Origin: Oceanobacter sp045430275
GTDB lineage: Bacteria > Pseudomonadota > Gammaproteobacteria > Pseudomonadales > Oceanobacteraceae
Direction: 5' to 3'
Assembly (NCBI GenBank): GCA_045430275.1
Contig: JAILXU010000007.1
Span: 124,001-188,000, forward strand
Length of the DNA: 64,000 bases
Shown: positions 20,601 through 29,370 of the stretch, piece by piece
Layout of the letters: every line of letters starts with the position of its first letter
Position numbering within the stretch: the stretch's first letter is position 1
Notes under the pieces: generated by a model
Seen by the model: only the letters and a program-made list of their open reading frames with translations
Database searches by the model: none
Told to the model about the DNA's origin: nothing
Translations under genes and position numbers: made by a program

Positions 20601-23600
20601 TCACCCCACAATGTCAGCCCAGCGTTTTTCCAGCCGCTTGAGCGACACCGGCTCTTTGGTGCCTAACGGCTGTGCAAACAGCGACACCCGCCATTCTTCC
20701 AGCGCCCAGCGGAAATCCGTCAGTTCACCCGGTTCATCCAGAGACTTGTCTTTGGTGTACGCCACAAAGGCGTCGTAGACAGAAGCGTATTCGGTCATGG
20801 AAACCCGATCGCGTGGCAGATTGCCCTGCAACTTGTCGAGACGGTAATCCATGGCCTTCAGATAACGCGTAAAGCATTTGAGCTGCGACCAACTGGCGTC
20901 CAGCATAAAACCGTCTTGCAGCAAACGCTCCAGATTGGCTTTGACATCGCTGTACGCCATGGCCCGATCCAGGCTCACCGCCCCACTCATGGATTTGAGA
21001 ATTTTGTGGCGCAGCGTCACCCACTCGGAAAACTGTCCCAACAATTGCTCACCGTGAGGCACCAGCTCCGAGCGGCGCTCCAGACGTTCCTTGAACTCGC
21101 TTTCCAGATACGGCAATGGCTGATCCAGCGGTACAAATACCTGCTGAAAAGCCGCTTGCATCAAAGCCTCAATCAGCGCTTGCTGGGTTCCCATGCCCTT
21201 GGCTCGCAGCCACTGGCTGCCCATTTTCTTCTGAATCAACCCCTTGAAGGTACGCTCCTGATCCGACAAAGATTGACGAAACAGCTTCACCAAACCCCGG
21301 CGATGACTCTGACGCGCGGTCAGTTCATCGGCCTCAACCGTCAGCTCCAGACCATCCTTGACCGGCTTCAGACAGGGATAGGCTCGCACTGGCAAGCCGT
21401 TGACATCGGTTTGGGTGCTTTGTGGCAAATCACCAAAGTCCCAGCGCTGCACACTGTCTCGCTGCAAGCTGTGTTTGACCAGCCCCTGAACCTGGCTCTG
21501 GCTCAGATCGCTGAATTCATCCTTAATCGCCTGAAGGTTGCGACTCTGGGCCAGTAACTTGCCGCCGTCCAGTACCCGGATATTCATCTCGAAATGCGCG
21601 ATCAACTCAGTCTGTCGCAAGGCTTCCATCTCAACCACTGGCCGAGCCGTTTTGTTCAGATACCCGAGCAACTGGCTGTACAAGCCGCCTTTGGCCGGAG
21701 AAGCACTTTTGAGGAAGTCTTCCACCGTATTGGGCACCGGCACGAACAGCTTGCGGGTCGCTTTCGGCAATCCCTTGATGATGGCAGCAATCTTGTCAGC
21801 CATGAATCCGGGCACCAGCCATTCGACACGTTCCGACGGCACTTGCTGCAGCATCGCCACCGGCACACTCAGGCTCACACCATCGTCATCGGCTCCTGGT
21901 GCAAAGCGGTAACTGAGTGGAAACGCCATGCCCTGCCACTCCAGTTCAACCGGAAATTCGTTGTCACTGATGCCTGCGGCTTCATCGCTGAGCAACTGAT
22001 TCTGGGTCAGTAGCAGCGCTTTTTTCTCGGATGTGGACGCTTTGCCATACCAGCTTTCCAGGTGCCGCGTCGTCACCACGCTGTCGGGAATGTGCTGCTG
22101 ATAGAAGTCGATCAGGAAGTTGTCATCAATCACCAGATCGCGGCGACGTGACTTCTCCTCATACTCAGTGACGTCTTTGATCAGATGAATATTTTTCTTC
22201 AGAAAATCGGCTTTGGTGCGCATTTTCTGGCCCACCAGCCCTTCCAGAATCAAGATTTCCCAGGCTTCTTTCGGATGACTATTGGCGTAATTCACGCGCT
22301 TGCGCGGGTTCACAATCAGGCCGTACAGCGTGCTTTGTTCAAAGGCAATGACCTGACCGCGTTTCTCGTGCCAGTGCGGTTCAAAATACTGGTACTTCAG
22401 CAGTGGACGCCCAATTTCTTCCAGCCATTGCGGCTCAATTTTAGCCACGGTGCGAGCATACAGCTTGCTGGTTTCCACCAGCTCTGCCGCCATCATCCAT
22501 TTGGGCTTCTTTTTGTACTGACTGGACGCCGGAAAAATAAACAGCTTGCGATTACGCGCGCCGAGGTATTCCTGACCTTCGCCCTTGAAACCAATCTGGC
22601 TCAGCATTCCCGCCAGCAAGGATTTGTGCAGCGCTTCGTAATTGCACGGCTGCGGATTCGCTTTCAGCTCCAGTTCCTTGCACAGCAAGTGCAACTGGCG
22701 ATGCGTATCGCGCCATTCACGCATGCGCATGTAATTGAGGAAGTTCTTCGCACACCACTTGCGCAACTGATTTTGCGTCAACTCCTGACGCTGTTCTTCA
22801 AAGCCATTCCACAGGTTCACCAGCGCAACGAAGTCGGAATCCTCATCTTGCCACTGGCGGTGCTTCTCATCGGATTGCTGTTTCTTTTCCTGCGGACGTT
22901 CACGCGGGTCTTGTACCGACAACGCAGCGGCGATGATCACCACCTCTGACAAAGCTCCCTGCTTCCGGGCTTCCAGCATCATGCGGGCCAATCGTGGATC
23001 GGTTGGCAGGCGGGCCATCTGACGACCCAATTGAGTCATCTGCTGTTTTTTATCAACCGCTTCCAGCTCTTGCAGCAGCGTAAAACCATCTTTGATGAAA
23101 CGTTCATCCGGCGGATCAACAAACGGGAAATCCTGCAGTCTGCCCAAACCCAGATGCAGCATTTGCAGAATCACCGAGGCCAGATTGGTGCGACGAATTT
23201 CCGGGTCGGTAAACTCCGAACGAGCCTGAAAATCGCTTTCTTCAAACAGGCGAATGCACACGCCCGGCTCGACCCGCCCACAACGACCCGCGCGCTGGTT
23301 GGCACTGGCTTGAGAGATGGCTTCAATCGGCAAGCGCTGAACCTTGGAGCGATAGCTGTAACGGCTGATTCGCGCCACACCCGAATCAATCACATAGCGA
23401 ATGCCCGGCACTGTCAGCGAGGTTTCTGCCACGTTGGTGGCCAGCACCACTCGTCGCCCTCCGGTCGGGCGGAAAATCTTCTGTTGATCTGCGCTACCCA
23501 GACGTGCGTACAACGGCAAAATTTCCGTAGCGGGCAAGCTGGCCCGACGCAGATATTCCGCACATTCCCGGATGTCCCGCTCACCCGGCAAAAACACCAG

Positions 23601-24545
23601 CACATCACCCGGCCGATTGTGTTTTTTGTCTTCCTGACGCAGTTCCGCCAAGGCATCGTGAATACCTTCAAACACACTGCGATCATCTTCCTCTTCCGAC
23701 TCCCGTACCAAGGGGCGATAACGGGTTTCTACCGGAAAGGTACGGCCCGAGACTTCAATCACCGGGGCCTTGTCAAAATGCTGAGAGAAACGTTCGACAT
23801 CAATCGTTGCCGAGGTGATCACCAGCTTGAGATCCGGGCGCTTCGGCAACAACTGCTTGAGGTAGCCCAGCAGAAAATCGATATTCAGACTGCGCTCGTG
23901 GGCTTCATCGATGATGATGACGTCGTATTCATTCAAAAAACGGTCGCGCTGGGTTTGCGCCAACAGAATGCCGTCGGTCATCAATTTGATGCGCGTGGCT
24001 TCGTTGCTCTGATCGGTAAATCGCACCTGATAACCCACGGACGTACCCAGCTCGCAGCCCAGTTCATCCGCCACTCGCTGCGCCACCGAACGCGCCGCCA
24101 GACGACGCGGCTGGGTGTGGCCAATGCGACCATAACGCCCCAACCCGGCTTCAATACAGATTTTCGGCAACTGGGTGGTTTTACCAGAACCGGTTTCACC
24201 GGCCACCACCACCACCTGATTGTCTTGAATCGCCTTGAGAATATCGTCACGACGATCACTGACCGGCAGATCCGGGTAGTTCAGTGTGACGGCTTCACTG
24301 CGCGCCTTGACCTGACGTTGGCTTTTTTCAATACCCGTCAGAAGCTTGCCCAGCGCGGCATCAAACGGCTTACCTTGGCGGTGCAACGCATCAATATCCC
24401 GAACCGAACGATGGAAGCGGAAGCGATCTTTGATCAGGCATTGATCAATGGCTTTGTGCAACGCTGACTTATCCAGCGTCAGTGGGGTCGATTCACTCGA
24501 TGTTGACGTTTGATCTTGCAAAAGAAAACCTATCAAGAAAGGCAT
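20601..24545 (-). CDS. hrpA: ATP-dependent RNA helicase HrpA
   Basis: HrpA is a DEAH-box helicase that rescues collided or stalled ribosomes in E. coli. The roughly 1,314-residue product has Walker A AGETGSGKTTQLPK near 118, DEAH in IIIDEAHERSLNIDFLLGYL near 213, SAT near 245, and motif VI QRAGRCGRV near 420. HA2/OB domains and the long C-terminal DUF3418 region follow. The frame is open up to 24764, but I start at the ATG at 24545. A TTG at 24521 with an AGG ribosome-binding site is equally credible. It is divergent from the ECF sigma gene. Confidence 0.95.
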   Translation of the reverse strand: MPFLIGFLLQDQTSTSSESTPLTLDKSALHKAIDQCLIKDRFRFHRSVRDIDALHRQGKPFDAALGKLLTGIEKSQRQVKARSEAVTLNYPDLPVSDRRDDILKAIQDNQVVVVAGETGSGKTTQLPKICIEAGLGRYGRIGHTQPRRLAARSVAQRVADELGCELGTSVGYQVRFTDQSNEATRIKLMTDGILLAQTQRDRFLNEYDVIIIDEAHERSLNIDFLLGYLKQLLPKRPDLKLVITSATIDVERFSQHFDKAPVIEVSGRTFPVETRYRPLVRESEEEDDRSVFEGIHDALAELRQEDKKHNRPGDVLVFLPGERDIRECAEYLRRASLPATEILPLYARLGSADQQKIFRPTGGRRVVLATNVAETSLTVPGIRYVIDSGVARISRYSYRSKVQRLPIEAISQASANQRAGRCGRVEPGVCIRLFEESDFQARSEFTDPEIRRTNLASVILQMLHLGLGRLQDFPFVDPPDERFIKDGFTLLQELEAVDKKQQMTQLGRQMARLPTDPRLARMMLEARKQGALSEVVIIAAALSVQDPRERPQEKKQQSDEKHRQWQDEDSDFVALVNLWNGFEEQRQELTQNQLRKWCAKNFLNYMRMREWRDTHRQLHLLCKELELKANPQPCNYEALHKSLLAGMLSQIGFKGEGQEYLGARNRKLFIFPASSQYKKKPKWMMAAELVETSKLYARTVAKIEPQWLEEIGRPLLKYQYFEPHWHEKRGQVIAFEQSTLYGLIVNPRKRVNYANSHPKEAWEILILEGLVGQKMRTKADFLKKNIHLIKDVTEYEEKSRRRDLVIDDNFLIDFYQQHIPDSVVTTRHLESWYGKASTSEKKALLLTQNQLLSDEAAGISDNEFPVELEWQGMAFPLSYRFAPGADDDGVSLSVPVAMLQQVPSERVEWLVPGFMADKIAAIIKGLPKATRKLFVPVPNTVEDFLKSASPAKGGLYSQLLGYLNKTARPVVEMEALRQTELIAHFEMNIRVLDGGKLLAQSRNLQAIKDEFSDLSQSQVQGLVKHSLQRDSVQRWDFGDLPQSTQTDVNGLPVRAYPCLKPVKDGLELTVEADELTARQSHRRGLVKLFRQSLSDQERTFKGLIQKKMGSQWLRAKGMGTQQALIEALMQAAFQQVFVPLDQPLPYLESEFKERLERRSELVPHGEQLLGQFSEWVTLRHKILKSMSGAVSLDRAMAYSDVKANLERLLQDGFMLDASWSQLKCFTRYLKAMDYRLDKLQGNLPRDRVSMTEYASVYDAFVAYTKDKSLDEPGELTDFRWALEEWRVSLFAQPLGTKEPVSLKRLEKRWADIVG

Positions 24546-24741
24546 GAGCGGCAACACAAACACAACCGGCCACGCAAAAACAGATGCCCGAATGGGCAGA
24601 AACGGCTGCCATTCTAACAGGCTGGGCCAACAGAGGAAAAACCACCGGCGCAGAAATATCGGGCTTCCTGTTGCAAGTACGTCACACAGAATCCCATCCG
24701 TCTGTTTTTTTGATGATGACAGGGAATAATGCACGCTCCTG

Positions 24742-25332
24742 ATGCGTTCATCAGACACACCCACGGAAACCAGCGCACTGATGCACCCTATTGAAGTTCA
24801 GATACCCGCCCTTCGAACCTTCGCCCGTTCATTGACCGGCGAATCGTCGCTGGCCGATGATCTGGTTCAGGAAACCTTGTTAAAGGCCTTATCAGCCTGG
24901 CATCAGTTTGATGGCCAGAACCTGCGCGCCTGGCTGTTTCGTATTCTGCGCAATACGTACATCAGCCATCGACGGCTGGCTGACGTGCGTAACCTGAACA
25001 GTGAGCCGGAGCTGGAACAGAACAGCCTCGACACCGGTTACGATGCTGCCTTTACCACCGACCTGCTCAAGCTGTTCGGACAACTCTCCAGCCAACATCG
25101 GGAAGTGCTGTTTCTGGTCGGTATCGAAGGCTTCACCTACGACGAAACCGCCAGCATTCTGGAGTTACCCGCAGGCACCGTGATGTCACGATTGTCACGA
25201 GCACGGCAGTCTTTGCGACGTTTGTACCTTCAGGATACATCCCCGCCATCCACAACAGTCGATTCCCAGCAGTCCATCCACAACAGTCCATCCACAACAG
25301 AGGCTTTGACACATGACGACGCCAATCAATAA
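24742..25332 (+). CDS. ECF-family RNA polymerase sigma factor
   Basis: This is a group IV sigma-70 factor that directs RNA polymerase to a stress or envelope regulon. Region 2 is visible around residues 28-80 (LADDLVQETLLKALSAW, then LRAWLFRILRNTYISHRR). Region 4 lies around 110-160, with the helix-turn-helix GIEGFTYDETASILELPAGTVMSRLSRARQSLRR. The C-terminal tail is low-complexity Ser/Thr/Gln/Asn-rich and coded by a short tandem repeat. An ATG at 24781 is an alternative start. It overlaps the next gene by 20 bp; a sigma gene followed by a one-pass membrane protein is a typical sigma/anti-sigma pair. Confidence 0.9.
   Translation: MRSSDTPTETSALMHPIEVQIPALRTFARSLTGESSLADDLVQETLLKALSAWHQFDGQNLRAWLFRILRNTYISHRRLADVRNLNSEPELEQNSLDTGYDAAFTTDLLKLFGQLSSQHREVLFLVGIEGFTYDETASILELPAGTVMSRLSRARQSLRRLYLQDTSPPSTTVDSQQSIHNSPSTTEALTHDDANQ
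25246..25300. repeat. Tandem 14-bp repeats in the ECF sigma 3' end
   Basis: The unit TCCATCCACAACAG (first copy nearly identical) occurs three times, the last two directly abutting. Because 14 is not a multiple of three, copies are read in different frames. The repeat therefore gives different tail peptides, and a copy-number change would shift the end of the sigma factor. Confidence 0.85.
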
Positions 25333-26029
25333 CGATGCCCATGTTCAGGCGCTGGATAACAAGATTGAATCCGAATTAACACAAGCCTTTCAACAACACA
25401 CGTTACCGGAGCGAGCGTTTGATCTGACATCAGCACCATCAAAGCACACGCCTGAACATGCACCAGAACACGCGGCCAATCACCACCATTTTCAGAGCTG
25501 GCTCAAGGCTGTCGGCCTGTTTGCTTGTGGCGTCATCACCGGCAGTCTGCTGCACGGGCTGTATCCGGCCTCGGAACACCAACCGCTTCCCATGCAGGAT
25601 GCGCTGAATATCCACCGACAACTCACCCTGCATCCAGTTGCCTTGCACACACAAGCGGCCACTGCCCAAGCGCCACTGCTGCAACATAGCCAACGTCTGT
25701 TCGGGGTGGATATCGAATCCATCCTGCCAACTCTGCACCAACAAGGATTTCACCTGACCCAACTGCAACAGGTCGCCAGCCCGATGGGAGCCGGGCTGAT
25801 CTTGCTGTATCAACACCCGGAACACGCCACGCTGACGCTGTTTATTCGTCAGGATCAACACCGGGAGCCTCGCAAACGCGGCGTGCAATGGCGTCAGGAC
25901 AACAGCACCAATTTGCCACTGAACGTCGGATTCTTCTATTTACCAGGGCTGGCCATCGCCGTGACGCACCCGGAAAAACACATTATTGAATCCGTCATCC
26001 CCAACATGTATCAACAATTGGGGATGTGA
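25313..26029 (+). CDS. Probable membrane anti-sigma factor
   Basis: The 238-residue protein has a soluble N-terminus of about 60 residues with a His/Pro-rich stretch. One membrane segment follows near residues 63-83 (WLKAVGLFACGVITGSLLHGL), then a C-terminal part expected in the periplasm. No zinc-binding HxxxCxxC motif is seen, so it is not a ZAS-type anti-sigma factor. The role is inferred from its position (20-bp overlap with the sigma gene) and its topology, which suits a sensor that holds the sigma factor at the inner membrane. The family is not recognised with certainty. Confidence 0.65.
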   Translation: MTTPINNDAHVQALDNKIESELTQAFQQHTLPERAFDLTSAPSKHTPEHAPEHAANHHHFQSWLKAVGLFACGVITGSLLHGLYPASEHQPLPMQDALNIHRQLTLHPVALHTQAATAQAPLLQHSQRLFGVDIESILPTLHQQGFHLTQLQQVASPMGAGLILLYQHPEHATLTLFIRQDQHREPRKRGVQWRQDNSTNLPLNVGFFYLPGLAIAVTHPEKHIIESVIPNMYQQLGM

Positions 26030-26142
26030 TAACGGCTTTCCTTACACACCCCGCAACTGTGGACACGCGCCTCTCAACACACGCCCTATAGTGCGGCTGT
26101 CAACGCCATTTCCAACAGCCCCCTATTTCGAGGCAATCGACT

Positions 26143-26817
26143 ATGAAAATGATACGCGCCGCAGTCATCGCAACGGCCCTGGCCACCCCGGCCCTTGCTT
26201 CCCAGGCAGCCCCGGCCAACCTGGGCTATGACTTTGTCGAATTCAACGCCGGTATCGGCAAACTGGGGGTGGAAGCCGCGGACTTCCGTGAAGACCTGCG
26301 CACCCGAAATTTTGCAGCCCGCTGGTCAGGCATGATTTCCGACAACCTGTACAGCACCCTGAATCTGGCCCGCCTGAGCGGCGATGGCGATGAAACCTAC
26401 AGCAACAACCGCTATGAGCTGGTAACCCGTCAGACCAACTATTCCGTGCTGGTGGGCGGTGCCTTTGGCATTGGCGAGACCATGGATATTTTCGCCGGAC
26501 TGGGCATTGGAGGCTTCAAGCAGCATTCCAGACTCGATGTTTCCAACCCGCAGGGTGAAGAATCCACCGACCTCGACACTCGCAAGACCTCGCTGGCCTG
26601 GGAAGTAGGCCTTCGCAAGCAATTCTGGGATAGCGCTCTGGAACTGGAGGCCCGTGCTCATGGCATCGGTGAACAGCAAAACGTCGATTTCAACCTGCCC
26701 TTTTATCTGAGTGATGAAATCTCGGTCAGCCCGTGGGTCAGCCTGATGCAGGAAGATCGTATCAAGATCAATAAAAGTCATGCGGTGTTTGGTATGGGAT
26801 TGCGTATCAACTACTAA
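26143..26817 (+). CDS. Outer-membrane beta-barrel protein, porin-like
   Basis: The 224-residue protein starts with a signal peptide (AAVIATALATPALASQA) and then alternates hydrophobic and polar residues in short strands, as in OmpA/OmpX-type barrels. It ends with MGLRINY, an aromatic terminus of the kind recognised by the Bam complex. A glycine-rich LVGGAFGIGETMDIFAGLGIGG strand pair is typical of the porin-family barrel class. Lying 113 bp after the presumed anti-sigma gene, it may be a target of that sigma factor, but I see no clear ECF promoter. Confidence 0.75.
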   Translation: MKMIRAAVIATALATPALASQAAPANLGYDFVEFNAGIGKLGVEAADFREDLRTRNFAARWSGMISDNLYSTLNLARLSGDGDETYSNNRYELVTRQTNYSVLVGGAFGIGETMDIFAGLGIGGFKQHSRLDVSNPQGEESTDLDTRKTSLAWEVGLRKQFWDSALELEARAHGIGEQQNVDFNLPFYLSDEISVSPWVSLMQEDRIKINKSHAVFGMGLRINY

Positions 26818-26890
26818 ATCCAACACCTAAACCCAACTACTGAAGCCTGAATATGGGTGGTAAACTGCGTGCGTTTCTCAGGAGGCGCAC

Positions 26891-27853
26891 ATGCAGCACC
26901 ACTCTCTCTCTGATTCACCCTTCTCCAGCTCACCTCTTTCTGGCCAGCCGTTGTCTAATCCTCAACCGCTAAGCCCGGAACTGGAAATCATTCATCAACT
27001 GTCGCCACTTTGGGCCCAGCGTTTTACGCAACTGGCGTGTTTTATCTGGGAACATCTGGATCAACCGTTGCCGGTGACCGAACTCGCCGCGCGGGTGGAA
27101 CTCTCTTCGTACTACTTTCACCGCATGTTCAAAGCCGCCTTTGGTGAACCTGTCGGCAGCTATATTCGTCGTGCCCGATTGATTCTGGCGGCTGACCACC
27201 TGCTGGAAACCGACCGCCCTGTGATTGATATCGCGCTGGACTGCGGCTTTTCCTCTCCCCAGGCGCTGGCAAAAGCCCTTAAGAAACAAACCGGGCTAAC
27301 CGCTAGCGAGATACGGGCAGCCAGAAACCAGCCGGGGCTAACCACTATTACTGCCATTCATGCGCACTTGGGGCAACCCACTCAATCTGAACAGAATCCG
27401 ACTCAGGAACAGACCATTGCCGCTCGACTGTCCTTTGTCCGTCACACATGCCCAGACCGCCATTTTCAATGTGTTCGGGTCAAACAGGCGACCATCACTG
27501 ACAGCTACGAACGCTGGCATGCTATGGCCAGCGACAGCCAGCAGGAAATGATTTCCCTGACTCTGGGAAACCCACACACGGATACTCTGAACGATCTCAA
27601 GGTCTGGGTTGGATACGCTGTCGAACCGGACAGCGCCAATTACATGTTAACCGGAGGCGAGTTTTTGTCGGTGCGCGTCTCGTTAACTTCAACGCTGGGG
27701 TACTACGCCGCCTGGGAGGCGCTGATCATGTATCTGGTCTCCGAAGGGCTACAGCCCGCCAATGACACACCGGCATTGGAAATCACCCACAACCCACACG
27801 ATACAGAAGGCCCGGTAGACATCACTCTCTCAGTCAAACTGATGCCCGGCTGA
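26891..27853 (+). CDS. AraC-type regulator with GyrI-like domain
   Basis: This is a transcription factor with its DNA-binding domain first and effector domain last, the layout of Rob-type AraC proteins. Residues of about 45-145 form the double helix-turn-helix (LPVTELAARVELSSYYFHRMF, then DIALDCGFSSPQALAKALKKQTGLTASEIR). The C-terminal part of about 150 residues resembles GyrI-like small-molecule-binding domains (WVGYAVEPDS and GEFLSVRVSLTS region). A CAGGAGGCGCAC ribosome-binding site precedes the ATG. It lies just upstream of the transport operon but has its own position and may or may not regulate it. Confidence 0.88.
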   Translation: MQHHSLSDSPFSSSPLSGQPLSNPQPLSPELEIIHQLSPLWAQRFTQLACFIWEHLDQPLPVTELAARVELSSYYFHRMFKAAFGEPVGSYIRRARLILAADHLLETDRPVIDIALDCGFSSPQALAKALKKQTGLTASEIRAARNQPGLTTITAIHAHLGQPTQSEQNPTQEQTIAARLSFVRHTCPDRHFQCVRVKQATITDSYERWHAMASDSQQEMISLTLGNPHTDTLNDLKVWVGYAVEPDSANYMLTGGEFLSVRVSLTSTLGYYAAWEALIMYLVSEGLQPANDTPALEITHNPHDTEGPVDITLSVKLMPG

Positions 27854-27891
27854 GAGCCAACAACCGGCTCGAAGCACGTATCAAAACTCCG

Positions 27892-27933
27892 CTTCATACC
27901 CACTTCATACCCGCCTTGTTCCACTTCATTCCC
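27892..27933. promoter_or_regulatory. Phased direct repeats upstream of the transport operon
   Basis: CTTCATACCC occurs at 27892-27901 and 27903-27912, and CTTCATTCCC at 27924-27933. Start-to-start distances are 11 and 21 bp, about one and two helical turns, so all copies face the same side of the DNA. LytTR regulators such as YpdB and BtsR bind paired direct repeats with a period of about 21 bp, and this operon ends with a LytTR regulator. Autoregulation is therefore a reasonable inference. Confidence 0.55.
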
Positions 27934-27939
27934 CTTACA

Positions 27940-27969
27940 CTGTCACCACGGATACAGGCTGCACATACT
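27940..27969 (+). promoter_or_regulatory. Candidate activator-dependent promoter
   Basis: A weak -35 (CTGTCA, four of six) and -10 (CATACT, four of six) are separated by 18 bp. They begin seven bases after the last direct repeat and about 60 bp before the first start codon. A poor core promoter with adjacent upstream repeats fits control by an activator. Confidence 0.35.
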
Positions 27970-28026
27970 GATTCCATCAAGCCAATTGAGCGCTTTTTCA
28001 ATCTGTATACCTTCAAGGAGCCAACC

Positions 28027-28602
28027 ATGGAATGCCGTCAAAACCTCCGTTTGAGCCTGAATAGCTGGCCCATCAAGACTGTTGCTCTGGCCATATGTGC
28101 GGTAGCACTCCACGCCCCTCTGGCCAGTCATGCCGGCACGGCTGACCTGCCTGAATTTCAGGATATGCGTGAACAGTATCGCGCCGTCACTAAAGGCAAA
28201 GCCGATGGCGATGCCACCGCAGAGAAGTTTGACCAGTGGCAGCAGCAACACCCGACCGAACACCTGATTGGCCTCTATCGCGGTGCCTTGAATTGCCTGA
28301 TCGCGCGGGATGCCTGGTTTCCCTGGAACAAGATGCGTTACGCCAACCGCTGCATGGATCAGATGGATGAATCGCTACAGGCACTGGAAGCCGGTGGTCA
28401 GTCAACGGATCTGCTGCATGCCTATATCGAGCGCGGCTTTGTGAATTCCCACCTGCCATCCATGTTCGGTCGCAAGGACATGGCCGTCGAAGACTTGATT
28501 GCGGCGCAGCAATTGCCGCAGTGGTCAGAGCTGACCGAGGAAGAGCAGCAACGGATTCTGACACGCCTGTCCGACATACAAGACGCCGACAGCGAGGAGT
28601 AA
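28027..28602 (+). CDS. Periplasmic protein, first gene of transport operon
   Basis: The ATG at 28027 is chosen for its AAGGAGCCAACC ribosome-binding site, giving 191 residues. An N-terminal signal peptide is seen (IKTVALAICAVALHAPLASHA). The mature protein is helical, with a pattern like TPR-type repeats (HLIGLYRGALNCLIARDAWFPWNKMRYANRCMDQMDESLQAL by position, about residues 80-125) and an acidic C-terminus. Its function is not recognised. It ends three bases before the ATPase start, so it belongs to the same transcript and probably acts as a periplasmic partner of the transporter. Confidence 0.8.
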   Translation: MECRQNLRLSLNSWPIKTVALAICAVALHAPLASHAGTADLPEFQDMREQYRAVTKGKADGDATAEKFDQWQQQHPTEHLIGLYRGALNCLIARDAWFPWNKMRYANRCMDQMDESLQALEAGGQSTDLLHAYIERGFVNSHLPSMFGRKDMAVEDLIAAQQLPQWSELTEEEQQRILTRLSDIQDADSEE

Positions 28603-28605
28603 ATC

Positions 28606-29370
28606 ATGAATGCTCCTCAATCAAATATTCTCCAAGCGAACGCGCCCGGAACCGCTTCCCCCGTTGTGGTCGCGCGCAATATTCACAAGTCGTTCCAGCA
28701 AGGAGAGAGCCGTATTCCGGCGCTCTCCGGCGTGGATCTGACCATTGACGCGGGTGAATTTGTCGCCATTTGTGGCCATTCCGGCAGCGGCAAAAGCACC
28801 CTGCTGAATGTGATCGGCACGCTGGAACTGCCCGACGATGGCGAGCTGACCCTGTGGGGCAATCCGGTGCGTTATGAGCGCAAGAAATCCGGCCAGTTGA
28901 ATACCGGCTGCATCCGCCAGCACGAGCAACTGCGTCAGTCGGGGCTTGGGTTTGTGTTCCAGAACTTCAACCTCAACCCGGCCCTGACCGCGCTGGAGAA
29001 TGTCGCCATTCCATTATTGCTGACCGACGCCTCACCCACTGCCCGACATCAAAAAGCCGCCGAGTTGCTGGAACAGGTCGGCCTTGGCGACCGGCTCAAT
29101 CACAAACCCGGCGAGCTGTCCGGCGGTCAGCAACAGCGCGTTGCCGCTGCCCGAGCGCTGATGACCGAACCTCGTCTGGTGCTGGCCGACGAACCCACCG
29201 CCAACCTCGACAGCCACTCCACCGCACAACTGGTTCAGGCGCTGCGCCATTTGAATCAAACCACCGGCACAACGCTGCTGTTCTCCACCCACGACGAACG
29301 CCTGTTAGCACACGTTGATCGTCAGGTGATTCTGCAAGACGGCAAACTGGACGCGGAGGTAACAGCATGA
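28606..29370 (+). CDS. ABC transporter ATPase, LolD/MacB type
   Basis: This is a cytoplasmic ATPase that powers an FtsX-type permease. The 254 residues show Walker A GHSGSGKST at about 57-65, a Q-loop in FVFQNFNLNPALTALENV, the signature LSGGQQQRVAAARAL near 170, Walker B LVLADEPTAN near 190, and the switch His in STHDE. A stretch of about 20 extra residues before the Q-loop (around 85-105) is longer than in LolD. It overlaps the permease gene by 4 bp. Confidence 0.93.
   Translation: MNAPQSNILQANAPGTASPVVVARNIHKSFQQGESRIPALSGVDLTIDAGEFVAICGHSGSGKSTLLNVIGTLELPDDGELTLWGNPVRYERKKSGQLNTGCIRQHEQLRQSGLGFVFQNFNLNPALTALENVAIPLLLTDASPTARHQKAAELLEQVGLGDRLNHKPGELSGGQQQRVAAARALMTEPRLVLADEPTANLDSHSTAQLVQALRHLNQTTGTTLLFSTHDERLLAHVDRQVILQDGKLDAEVTA

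Noticed and set aside
20423..20611. 62-residue frame with one membrane segment between hrpA and the hemerythrin gene
   Set aside because: It needs a TTG start without a ribosome-binding site and overlaps both neighbours, including the strong ribosome-binding site of the hemerythrin gene. Probably chance.
23031..24467. 478-codon frame antisense to hrpA
   Set aside because: Shadow of the helicase gene; biased composition and no motifs.
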